Shown here in pieces: positions 32,913 to 40,263 of a DNA stretch of 64,000 nt (position 1 is its first letter; the number at the start of each line of letters is the position of its first letter). Position numbers and translations under genes: made by a program. The notes under the pieces were generated by a model. The model saw only the letters and a program-made list of their open reading frames with translations, had not been told where the DNA came from and ran no database searches. Source of the DNA: Alphaproteobacteria bacterium (lineage in GTDB: Bacteria > Pseudomonadota > Alphaproteobacteria > RF32 > CAG-239); NCBI GenBank assembly GCA_017470165.1, contig JAFUEX010000001.1:58614-122613 (forward strand). Direction: 5' to 3'.

Positions 32913-33257
32913 ATGGACAAAGAGGCGATAATAAAAAGAATAAAAGAATTAGCATTAGAAGCAATAACGGATGTTATTTGTGTGCTCATTTTATGTGGGT
33001 TGATGATTATTTTGATATTTCATAAAATTTGTCCTTTTTTTCCTGTTTTGTTCTTGTTTGATTTTTGTTTCATAGTTGGACACCCATTGTTTTTGCGATA
33101 CGTTCTAAAACGAAAATGGGATGAGTGTACGAAAGATTATTATCTTAAAATAAAATATATTCTGTTTCCATGGCTGATTATGGAACTCTTAGTTTTGTTA
33201 TATTATCATAAGGTAACACTCTTTATCATCAAAACTGTTATGGAAAACAGTAATTAA
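32913..33257 (+). CDS. Small membrane protein (candidate immunity protein)
   Basis: A 114-residue protein, 27 bp after the effector-like gene. Hydrophobic segments lie at about 18-37, 42-62 and 84-103. The N-terminus MDKEAIIKRIKELALEAITD is an amphipathic helix. No family recognised and no clear similarity to the other small membrane proteins of the island. The effector-followed-by-membrane-protein layout suggests immunity. Confidence 0.5.
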   Translation: MDKEAIIKRIKELALEAITDVICVLILCGLMIILIFHKICPFFPVLFLFDFCFIVGHPLFLRYVLKRKWDECTKDYYLKIKYILFPWLIMELLVLLYYHKVTLFIIKTVMENSN

Positions 33258-33413
33258 TAAGCCAAAAATACCACTATTAGTAAAGCATAACAAAAAACAG
33301 AATATGGATATATCAATAATCCTTATGATAATGATGAGTATAATTATAAACAACTTTATGGGGATACACAACCACCGGAGCAAACACAAAATAATAATGA
33401 CCCAAATTGTTAC

Positions 33414-33875
33414 ATGACATTTGATGGTCAAAACCTAGGTCTTTACAACAATACAGGGCAAGTTGGAAGTTTAGATGCGCAGTCGGGACGTGATGAGTAC
33501 CAAAGTGCTCAATATCAAAATATACCTAATAAAGGTCCTATACCTGAAGGAACATATTATGCCAATCAAAATCAACGACAAAGTTTGACGCTTAAGAATA
33601 TTGCTCTTAAAACTGCGGAGAAATTAGGTATAAATACTAACCAAAAGAGCAGTTGGAGCGGGAATCCTATTTCATGGGGAACAAAGCGTGTTTGGTTACA
33701 ACCTGATGCTAATACTAATACATATGGGCGTTCAGGATTTACAATTCATGGTGGATTAACCAAAGGTTCTGCGGGCTGTATTGATATTCCATGGCAAACA
33801 GGAAAATTGAGTAATTATTTGGATGACTGTCAAGATTCCGTTCCGGTATATGTAAAATATCCGAAGAATTGGTAA
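33414..33875 (+). CDS. Tlde1 (DUF2778) L,D-transpeptidase-like toxin domain, probably 5'-truncated
   Basis: A 153-residue protein from the ATG. The frame is open back to 33291, and that upstream part encodes NPYDNDEYNYKQLYGDTQPP, similar to the linker of the protein at 14407, but has no start codon or ribosome-binding site. The domain itself looks complete: MTFDGQNLGLYNNTGQV, GPIPEGTYYA, then FTIHGGLTKGSAGCIDI with the catalytic His and Cys. Tlde1 proteins are known secreted effectors that exchange or cut peptidoglycan stems of rival cells. The paralogous small membrane protein at 33968 follows after a terminator. The original N-terminal delivery part seems to be lost or recombined. Confidence 0.8.
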   Translation: MTFDGQNLGLYNNTGQVGSLDAQSGRDEYQSAQYQNIPNKGPIPEGTYYANQNQRQSLTLKNIALKTAEKLGINTNQKSSWSGNPISWGTKRVWLQPDANTNTYGRSGFTIHGGLTKGSAGCIDIPWQTGKLSNYLDDCQDSVPVYVKYPKNW

Positions 33876-33888
33876 TATTAAAAGCAAG

Positions 33889-33919
33889 GGCAAGGACTTC
33901 CTCCTTGCCTTTTTATTTT
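33889..33919 (+). terminator. Terminator after the Tlde1 gene
   Basis: GGCAAGGA (33889-33896) pairs with TCCTTGCC (33902-33909), followed by a T run; identical hairpin to 16169-16193. Confidence 0.8.
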
Positions 33920-33967
33920 TTTTATATACTATTATGATATTAAGTTTTATTTTAAGGATATATCACG

Positions 33968-34294
33968 ATGAACAATTCTATAAAAAAACAAATATTCGGA
34001 ACTGTTGAATTGCTATGGTCTTTCAAATGGTATATACTTCCCTATATAGTGTTTTATTTTGTTCTATTATCATTTTATCTATCACCTTCGCCAAAACAAT
34101 ATAATATATGGATAAATGAAGTTTGGTTTGTATATAGCCAGCCCCTTTATCTGGCATTAACCGAATTAACGCTGATTATATTCGCACTATTATTTCTTGT
34201 CGGAACAAGCAATATGCGTAACCATCCGGTATTAGCAAAAATGATATTTTTATCATCATTGTTTTTTTGTGCTGTTTTTTTGGGAATTATATAA
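33968..34294 (+). CDS. Small membrane protein next to Tlde1 (immunity candidate)
   Basis: A 108-residue protein with three hydrophobic segments (about 21-40, 58-80 and 88-106). It shares LLWSFKWY and GTSNMRNHP with the protein at 16243-16587. In both loci it follows a Tlde1 gene or its remnant with the same terminator between, so the association is conserved. That favours an immunity role, although known Tlde1 immunity proteins that I am aware of are not of this family. Confidence 0.65.
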   Translation: MNNSIKKQIFGTVELLWSFKWYILPYIVFYFVLLSFYLSPSPKQYNIWINEVWFVYSQPLYLALTELTLIIFALLFLVGTSNMRNHPVLAKMIFLSSLFFCAVFLGII

Positions 34295-34375
34295 CATTTA
34301 ATAAAGGAATAAAACAAAAATGGCCTAAATTATTATGGTATAATTTGTCACACAATGTGCTTTGGGAGATACAAA

Positions 34376-35404
34376 ATGAACATTAATGATTTTGAAGATT
34401 TAATTTCTTTTAGTGACATAGAAGCAGAAAATGGCACTGTTGATTTTGTTGCTTACAATGGTAAAGAGGCTGTTATTGCCAAGTTAATCAAAAAAAATCA
34501 TCTTGAAAATGTATCAATGGAAAAATTTATTGAACTAGCCGAGCAATATATGCCGATTATTCAAGCAAAGAGAACAATAAGAGAAAAGAAAATTAATGAT
34601 TTTAAGAATATGCCCACGCAAAATATCGCTCAACTTTCTTTAGAACAAAAAATTGAATACCTTGAAACTATTTTTCATAGGTATCAAACAGTAGGTAAAA
34701 TGTCTGAAATTCTCTCCCAAAATAATGATAAGTTAAAAGCGTTGCTTTATAGTATCCAGTTACCGAAAGATTTTTGGCAAAGTGAAGAACAACAAGCTAA
34801 TCGCTTTGTCGCGTTGGTCGCCAATAATAGAAAAATTACCGATAATATGAAAAATTGGCAAAACATCAGTCTAGAAGATAAAAAAGCAACGATACAAGGA
34901 ACCGCAAAAATTATTGAGTATGTATATGGTACACCTTTGGAAATAGGCTTTTATACTTCAGACGAATTTAGAAAAGAAAATAATCTCGATGATAAAGCAC
35001 CGACGTTTGGAGCCTATACTGAAAACGGTAAAATATTTTTTAATACTGACCGTTTAGAAAATAGTGATAATTATATGGGGGTTTCTGTTGTATTTCATGA
35101 ATTTACTCATAAAAGACAAGAAGAAACGGAATTTGATAATCCATTGATAAACAGGTTGTTTGCCTGTAAAGTGTATAATGCAGTTGCTTATGAGAATATT
35201 GATACTTCTTCTCCAGAATATGGAGATATGTATTCGCTAATACCGGCAGAAGTGCACGCGTATGCTATGCAAAAATATGTTGAGGATAATATTGCTGAAA
35301 AAACAGGCATAGAAAAAACTCAGGTAAGAGAAACAAAATCTGTGCAACAGGTGCACACTAAATCTTTTGCAATGGCTGCAATAGCAAAGTATCGTTCACT
35401 TTAA
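34376..35404 (+). CDS. HEXXH metallopeptidase-like protein (candidate effector)
   Basis: A 342-residue protein; GGGAG before the ATG at 34376 is preferred over an ATG at 34355. The zinc motif HEFTH lies near residue 245 (SVVFHEFTHKRQEE), with a downstream Glu in LIPAEVHAYAMQK that could be the third zinc ligand (gluzincin type). The first 200 residues are helical and charged, with no signal peptide. An extended -10 (TGGTATAAT) lies at 34336-34344. Such a layout in a toxin block suggests a protease effector; no family recognised. No obvious immunity gene follows; tRNA-Pro is next. Confidence 0.6.
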   Translation: MNINDFEDLISFSDIEAENGTVDFVAYNGKEAVIAKLIKKNHLENVSMEKFIELAEQYMPIIQAKRTIREKKINDFKNMPTQNIAQLSLEQKIEYLETIFHRYQTVGKMSEILSQNNDKLKALLYSIQLPKDFWQSEEQQANRFVALVANNRKITDNMKNWQNISLEDKKATIQGTAKIIEYVYGTPLEIGFYTSDEFRKENNLDDKAPTFGAYTENGKIFFNTDRLENSDNYMGVSVVFHEFTHKRQEETEFDNPLINRLFACKVYNAVAYENIDTSSPEYGDMYSLIPAEVHAYAMQKYVEDNIAEKTGIEKTQVRETKSVQQVHTKSFAMAAIAKYRSL

Positions 35405-35517
35405 TAACTACTTGATTTTGCAAGAATGTTATTATAAATGGTTCGTATAAATTGTAAAAACTGCATTTTTAAAAACACATAACACGAACCAACTTAAGGC
35501 GTTGAAAATAAAAGAAA

Positions 35518-35541
35518 AAGTCGCCCTTAAAGACGACTTGT
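35518..35541 (-). terminator. Terminator of tRNA-Pro (minus)
   Basis: AAGTCG (35518-35523) and CGACTT (35534-35539) pair; read on the minus strand the stem is followed by a T-rich run just after the tRNA 3' end. Confidence 0.75.
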
Positions 35542-35547
35542 TAAGTT

Positions 35548-35624
35548 TGGTCGGGACGAGAGGATTCGAACCTCCGACTTCTTGCACCCCATGCAAGCGC
35601 TCTACCAGACTGAACTACGTCCCG
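35548..35624 (-). tRNA. tRNA-Pro (anticodon GGG)
   Basis: Read on the minus strand it starts CGGGACG (acceptor 5' strand) and ends CGTCCCG plus ACCA, so the CCA end is encoded. The anticodon arm is CTTGC-ATGGGGT-GCAAG, giving anticodon GGG; the T arm is GGAGG-TTCGAAT-CCTCT. Length 77 bases including CCA. Its 3' end faces the accessory block to the left. Confidence 0.95.
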
Positions 35625-35767
35625 ATATCTCAAATGTCAACGCTATATCTAGCACATTATTTTTATTATGCAACAAATTTTTTGCAAAATAACTGATATC
35701 TTCAGCGGACACTGAAAAGGGCGGTGAATATCCGCCCTTGATGTAACCGATTTGCGCCAATAAAGAC

Positions 35768-36130
35768 TTATTGCTTCATCACCGTGTTGGCATCAATTTC
35801 CACTGACCCTTTATCTTTGTCAACTTCGCCGATGATAATAACAGTGTCCTGTTCGGTGATGGTGTTTCCGTTCCACTCATCCGAGTCGATTTCCACCACC
35901 ACGGTTCCGGTGCCGTCATCCAACATATATTTGTCTTTTTTGAGCTGCTTCGTAATCTTGCCCGTAACCTTAACCGGCGTATCGTCTTCCAATACCATAA
36001 CCTCGGCAACGGTCAAGGTCGGCATGGTCGTGTTTTGATAACCGCCGTTGTGTTTGCTCAGTGCTTTGGAAATTTGTGCCGCACTCAATACTGCGGCCAT
36101 ACAAAATACAAATACAAGTTTTTTCATCAT
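35768..36130 (-). CDS. YgiW/YdeI-family (BOF domain) periplasmic protein
   Basis: A 120-residue protein behind GGAG. Signal peptide at 1-22 (KKLVFVFCMAAVLSAAQ). Residues about 38-118 form an OB-fold BOF domain (TPVKVTGKITKQLKKDKYML, then DGTGTVVVEIDSDEWNG, then VDKDKGSVEIDANTV). Relatives in enterobacteria aid tolerance to peroxide, metals and other envelope stress. Either of two adjacent ATG codons could be the start. Single gene, divergent from nrdD. Confidence 0.85.
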   Translation of the reverse strand: MMKKLVFVFCMAAVLSAAQISKALSKHNGGYQNTTMPTLTVAEVMVLEDDTPVKVTGKITKQLKKDKYMLDDGTGTVVVEIDSDEWNGNTITEQDTVIIIGEVDKDKGSVEIDANTVMKQ

Positions 36131-36502
36131 TTTTTTTCTCCGTTTGTTAATCAGGTACGTGCAAATATATATGCGGTATCTGGGGTTTTTAAAGGCGAAT
36201 CCGGCAATTAATCTTTATTTGAATATGCAATTGAGTATTATGAATGCGAGTCGCATTTTTTTATTTTTTAACCTTTGCCGAATTAGCGCTAAAAGACTTA
36301 ATTTTTTGCTTAAATTTTCCAAAAAAACGGCTCATTTCTGCGCCTTTGCCGATTGTTAAGAAATTTATCCTCACCTTGAAAAAAATTTTATGACACATTT
36401 TTAAATAGATAGATGAGAATCCAAATTATGCACAAAATTTTATCATTGAGGGCTGAAAAATTATCTGTAAAACTATGCCCAACAGTTTCGCAAAAAAATG
36501 TG

Positions 36503-36549
36503 CATACTATATATAGTGTATTTACTTTTTATTAAGACTATATATTGTA
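36503..36549 (+). promoter_or_regulatory. Pair of NrdR-box-like sites upstream of nrdD
   Basis: Two 16-bp near-palindromes, ATACTATATATAGTGT (36503-36518) and AGACTATATATTGTAT (36534-36549), match the NrdR box pattern (ACACWATATATWGTGT). They are 31 bp apart start to start, three helical turns, as is usual for paired boxes. NrdR represses ribonucleotide reductase genes when dATP is plentiful. Confidence 0.75.
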
Positions 36550-36612
36550 TGTTCTCAATAAAGAAACCGGAAAAATGACTGTAATATACAATCAAGAGTG
36601 AAAGAACAGAAA

Positions 36613-38673
36613 ATGACCGAATCAACCTCAAAAATACCATCCGCTGCCGAAGAAAATATCGGCATTGCTCAGGTGTCAAAACGCGATGGAACTTTAGCTC
36701 CTTTCGATTCTAACAAAATTTATAATGCAATATGCAAAGCCGGTGCCAGCACCAAAGAGTTCGGCGAGGACGAAAGTTGGCTTTTGACCGCACAAGTGCT
36801 GAAAGTTCTCAAGCATAAGTTTGATGCCAAAAACCTGCCATCTATTGAACAAATTCAAGATGTGGTGGAACAAGTGTTGATTTCGGCCAATTATTTCAAT
36901 ACGGCCAAAGCCTATATTTTGTATCGCGACCAGCGCACCCGTACCCGCGAGGATAAAAAGGTGATGGTTGATGTCGAGAGCTCGATTAACGAATATTTGG
37001 AGCGTTTGGACTGGCGTATTAACGAGAACGCCAATCAGGGTTATTCCAACGGCGGTCTGATCCTCAATGTCTCCGGCAAAGTTACGGCTAATTATTGGCT
37101 CAGCCATGTTTATCCGGCGGCCATCGGCGAGGCGCATCGCAACGGAGATTTCCATATTCACGATTTGAGTATGTTGGCTGCTTATTGCGCCGGATGGTCG
37201 TTGAAGAACTTGTTGCACGAAGGTTTTAACGGTGTCCCCGGAAAGGCCGAAGCCGGTCCGGCCAAACATCTGAGTGCCGCCATCGGGCAAATGGTCAATT
37301 TTATGGGTACCTTGCAAAACGAGTGGGCCGGTGCACAGGCGTTTTCTTCGGTGGATACTTATCTGGCTCCCTATATCCGCAAGGACAAACTCTCCTATAA
37401 GCAAGTTTATCAAAGTATGCAAGAATTGGTTTATAATTTGAACGTGCCGTCGCGCTGGGGCTCGCAAACACCGTTTACCAACTTTACTTTCGATTGGGTT
37501 TGCCCCGAGGATTTGCGCGACAAACACCCGCTGATTGCCGGTGTTGAGCAGCCTTTCACCTATGGCGAACTGCAAGAAGAAATGCATATGATTAACAAGG
37601 CCTATATGGAAGTTATGATGAAAGGCGACATCAAAGGGCGTCCGTTCACTTTCCCGATTCCCACTTACAATATGACACCGGATTTCCCTTGGGAAGACGA
37701 GAATACCGAGCTGTTGTTTGAGATGACCGCCAAATACGGACTGCCTTATTTCCAAAACTTTATTAATTCGGTTTTGAAACCCGGTCAGATTCGTTCTATG
37801 TGCTGTCGTTTGCAATTAGACTTGCGTGAGTTGTTGGCTCGCGGCAATGGTTTGTTCGGCTCGGCTGAACAGACCGGCTCCATCGGCGTGGTTACCATCA
37901 ATTGCGCTCGTTTGGGCTATGTTTATAAAGGCAATGAGGCCGGACTTTATGCGCGCTTGGACGAGCTGTTGGAGTTGGCAAAAGTTTCCTTGGAAATCAA
38001 ACGCAAGCTCATCCAGCGGCTGATTGACGGCGGATTGTTCCCCTATACCAAACGTTATCTTGGTACTTTGCGCAACCACTTCTCGACCATCGGTGTTAAC
38101 GGTATGAACGAGATGATTCGCAACTACACCAATGACGAGCACGAAATTGCCGATGAATGGGGGCAGAATTTTGCCATCAAATTCTTGGATTATATTCGTG
38201 ACAAGTTGGTCAAGATTCAAGAAGAAACCGGCCATATGTACAACTTGGAGGCCACTCCGGCCGAAGGCGCTACCACTCGTTTTGCACGGGCTGATAAAAA
38301 GCGCTATCTCGACATTATCCAAGCCGGAACTAAAGAAAATCCTTTTTATACCAATTCATCACAGCTGCCGGTCGGCTATACCGACGATCCGTTCGAGGCC
38401 TTGGACTTGCAGTCCACCTTGCAAACCAAATATACCGGTGGCACCGTGCTGCACCTTTATATGGGGCAGCGCATCTCCTCGGCTAAGGTATGCCGTGACA
38501 TTGTCAAACGTGTCTTAACCAACTATCGTTTGCCATATATTACTATTACTCCCACTTTTTCCATTTGCCCCAAGCATGGATATATCTCGGGAGAACACAA
38601 ATACTGCCCGATTTGTGATGAAGAAAAGAAGGCAGCCAAACGCGCCGCGGCATCCAGAAAAGATGTTGCTTAA
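36613..38673 (+). CDS. nrdD: Anaerobic ribonucleoside-triphosphate reductase NrdD, lacking its glycyl-radical end
   Basis: A 686-residue protein (ATG at 36613; a GTG lies 15 bp upstream). An ATP cone at about 12-100 (VSKRDGTLAPFDSNKIYNAI) precedes the class III reductase core: NVPSRWGSQTPFTNFTFDW, SMCCRLQLDL, TLRNHFSTIGVNGMNEM. A zinc site follows near the C-terminus (ICPKHGYISGEHKYCPIC). In other NrdD proteins the glycyl-radical hairpin follows the zinc site in the same chain; here the protein stops after KKAAKRAAASRKDVA, and the radical segment is encoded by the next gene. It makes dNTPs without oxygen, and depends on NrdG for radical formation. Confidence 0.93.
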   Translation: MTESTSKIPSAAEENIGIAQVSKRDGTLAPFDSNKIYNAICKAGASTKEFGEDESWLLTAQVLKVLKHKFDAKNLPSIEQIQDVVEQVLISANYFNTAKAYILYRDQRTRTREDKKVMVDVESSINEYLERLDWRINENANQGYSNGGLILNVSGKVTANYWLSHVYPAAIGEAHRNGDFHIHDLSMLAAYCAGWSLKNLLHEGFNGVPGKAEAGPAKHLSAAIGQMVNFMGTLQNEWAGAQAFSSVDTYLAPYIRKDKLSYKQVYQSMQELVYNLNVPSRWGSQTPFTNFTFDWVCPEDLRDKHPLIAGVEQPFTYGELQEEMHMINKAYMEVMMKGDIKGRPFTFPIPTYNMTPDFPWEDENTELLFEMTAKYGLPYFQNFINSVLKPGQIRSMCCRLQLDLRELLARGNGLFGSAEQTGSIGVVTINCARLGYVYKGNEAGLYARLDELLELAKVSLEIKRKLIQRLIDGGLFPYTKRYLGTLRNHFSTIGVNGMNEMIRNYTNDEHEIADEWGQNFAIKFLDYIRDKLVKIQEETGHMYNLEATPAEGATTRFARADKKRYLDIIQAGTKENPFYTNSSQLPVGYTDDPFEALDLQSTLQTKYTGGTVLHLYMGQRISSAKVCRDIVKRVLTNYRLPYITITPTFSICPKHGYISGEHKYCPICDEEKKAAKRAAASRKDVA

Positions 38674-38717
38674 GAACAAACTTTGTATTACAATTTATCA
38701 AAACATTGGAGAAAAAA

Positions 38718-38936
38718 ATGACAACTATTAATTTTGAAGACATTACCTTAAAAGACGAAGAAAGACAACCCTGCGAAGTTTGGACCCGTGTAATGGGATA
38801 TCTCCGCCCTTATTCTGAGTTCAATGTAGGTAAAAAGTCTGAGTTCGATTCTCGCGTATGTTTTTCTGAACTTAAAGCGGTAGAAGGATGCGCTTGTCAT
38901 TGTGATTGTGATGCTGAAGCGATTGCGGCAGAATAA
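38718..38936 (+). CDS. Separately encoded glycyl-radical subunit of NrdD
   Basis: A 72-residue protein with its own GGAG site 6 bp before the ATG, 44 bp after the nrdD stop. Residues 18-50 (PCEVWTRVMGYLRPYSEFNV, then GKKSEFDSRVCF) match the C-terminal glycyl-radical hairpin of class III reductases (pattern RVMGYLRP ... FN.GK..E...R); the radical Gly would be G27. The last 20 residues are Cys-rich (EGCACHCDCDAEAI). Together with NrdD it would make a complete enzyme. A stand-alone glycyl-radical domain recalls GrcA/YfiD, the spare part for pyruvate formate-lyase. nrdG follows 6 bp later. Confidence 0.88.
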   Translation: MTTINFEDITLKDEERQPCEVWTRVMGYLRPYSEFNVGKKSEFDSRVCFSELKAVEGCACHCDCDAEAIAAE

Positions 38937-38942
38937 CCTCAA

Positions 38943-39647
38943 ATGAACAATTCTAAGATTGTTATCGGCGGCGTTGAGAAATTCAGCGCCGTTGATTTTC
39001 CCAATACTCTCAGCGCGGTTATCTTTATGCAGGGCTGTCCGTGGAAATGTCCGTTCTGCCACAATGCCTCCATTCGTGATATTCTGCCTGAAAATGACTT
39101 TTCGTGGGACAAGTTTTACGCCTTTTTGCAAAAAAGAGTAGGGCGGTTGGATGCGGTTACCTTCTCCGGTGGCGAACCTTTGTTGCAAGATTGTTTGGCT
39201 GATTATATGCGTCAAGTCCGCTCGCTGGGCTTCAAGATAGGTTTGCATACCGGAGGATATCGCCCCGAACATTTGGCCGATGTGCTTTCGTTGGTTGATT
39301 GGGTGGGTCTGGATATCAAAACCGATTTTGATGCGCGTAAATATCAAGTTATCACTGGCGCCAATCATCTCAAAAATGTGCAAAAAAGTTTGGATTTACT
39401 GTTGTCTTGGGGCGGAAATTTCGAATGCCGCACCACTTGCGACCCGCGTTTTTTAACCATCGACGACCTGTATGCTATCGCCCAAAACCTTCACGCCAAA
39501 GGGGTGAAAAAATATTTTCTGCAAAAATACCGCCCGATAGCCTCCGATACCTCAACCAGTGATGATATGTGCGAAAAACTACTTAGTGATGAGCGCTTGT
39601 TGAGCTATCTGCGTAGCAACTTCAGTGAGTTTGCCGTGCGCCGCTGA
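38943..39647 (+). CDS. nrdG: NrdD-activating radical SAM enzyme NrdG
   Basis: A 234-residue protein. The radical SAM cluster motif is C32-x3-C36-x2-C39 (GCPWKCPFCHN), followed by TFSGGEPLLQ (SAM binding) and GLDIKTDFD. It generates the glycyl radical on the NrdD system. The start is 6 bp after the glycyl-radical gene, so nrdD, that gene and nrdG form an operon controlled by the upstream NrdR-like boxes. Confidence 0.93.
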   Translation: MNNSKIVIGGVEKFSAVDFPNTLSAVIFMQGCPWKCPFCHNASIRDILPENDFSWDKFYAFLQKRVGRLDAVTFSGGEPLLQDCLADYMRQVRSLGFKIGLHTGGYRPEHLADVLSLVDWVGLDIKTDFDARKYQVITGANHLKNVQKSLDLLLSWGGNFECRTTCDPRFLTIDDLYAIAQNLHAKGVKKYFLQKYRPIASDTSTSDDMCEKLLSDERLLSYLRSNFSEFAVRR

Positions 39648-39651
39648 TTTT

Positions 39652-39804
39652 TTACCAAGCCACCCCGTTAATACATCTGTCCGGCTGATGCTCGCAATTT
39701 GGTTTGCCATATTCGTGTAATGCGTGACGCTCCGGCGTAAATTTTCCGACCTCAATACATCCGCACAATACTAATATCAATGCCAAAATACCAACTTTTT
39801 TCAT
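39652..39804 (-). CDS. Small lipoprotein, 50 residues
   Basis: Starts MKKVGILALILVLCGCIEVG: a signal peptide with lipobox LCGC, so Cys16 would be lipidated. The mature peptide (about 35 residues) has two more cysteines (NCEHQPDRC). It starts 6 bp after the stop of the membrane-protein gene at 39811-40182 on the same strand, which supports real translation despite its size. Function unknown. Confidence 0.6.
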   Translation of the reverse strand: MKKVGILALILVLCGCIEVGKFTPERHALHEYGKPNCEHQPDRCINGVAW

Positions 39805-39810
39805 TGCTGA

Positions 39811-40182
39811 TTATCCATATATAATCATATACCACATCCACGCCACCGCAACGAGAATGCCGATGCGGGCCAACTGCGCCAGCCAAATACTTTTTTCATA
39901 ATTCGCCGCAGTTTTAAAAACCGCTTTAATGATACCGCACGAATAAATCACGGCAAACAAGGCTACTGTCCAATAAGCCAACAGCCAAAAAACATTCAAA
40001 CTGGCAACTCCGGTCACATTAAGGTTGCGAAAAGCATTGATAACCCCGTAACCGTCCGCATTACTGCCGGCCATCCGCCGCAGCATCTTGTACGCATAAT
40101 ACAAAATTACCAAGCCGAAAATACCAAACTTCCAAAAAGTTGCTCTCAAAGCATATTCACCGTTAAACAATTTTTTCAACAT
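39811..40182 (-). CDS. Small membrane protein, 123 residues
   Basis: Three hydrophobic segments (about 17-34, 63-88 and 103-121) and a short basic N-terminus. The second includes VFWLLAYWTVALFAVIYSCG. No family recognised. It lies 81 bp downstream of sdaA on the same strand and forms a pair with the small lipoprotein gene, which suggests a joint envelope role. Confidence 0.6.
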   Translation of the reverse strand: MLKKLFNGEYALRATFWKFGIFGLVILYYAYKMLRRMAGSNADGYGVINAFRNLNVTGVASLNVFWLLAYWTVALFAVIYSCGIIKAVFKTAANYEKSIWLAQLARIGILVAVAWMWYMIIYG

Positions 40183-40263
40183 AGTCCCAACCTCAATTCC
40201 GCTGTTGCCAACACCTCAATTAAACCATCAATCAAAATTTACGCAAGCAAATAATGCATCCTT

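Noticed and set aside
33414-33875. Reading the Tlde1 gene as a complete, normally initiated effector
   Set aside because: The upstream in-frame segment is clearly related to an effector linker but has no start codon, and the internal ATG lacks a ribosome-binding site, so truncation is more likely.
36694-37815. 373-codon minus-strand frame inside nrdD
   Set aside because: It is an antisense shadow of the strongly conserved nrdD coding frame.
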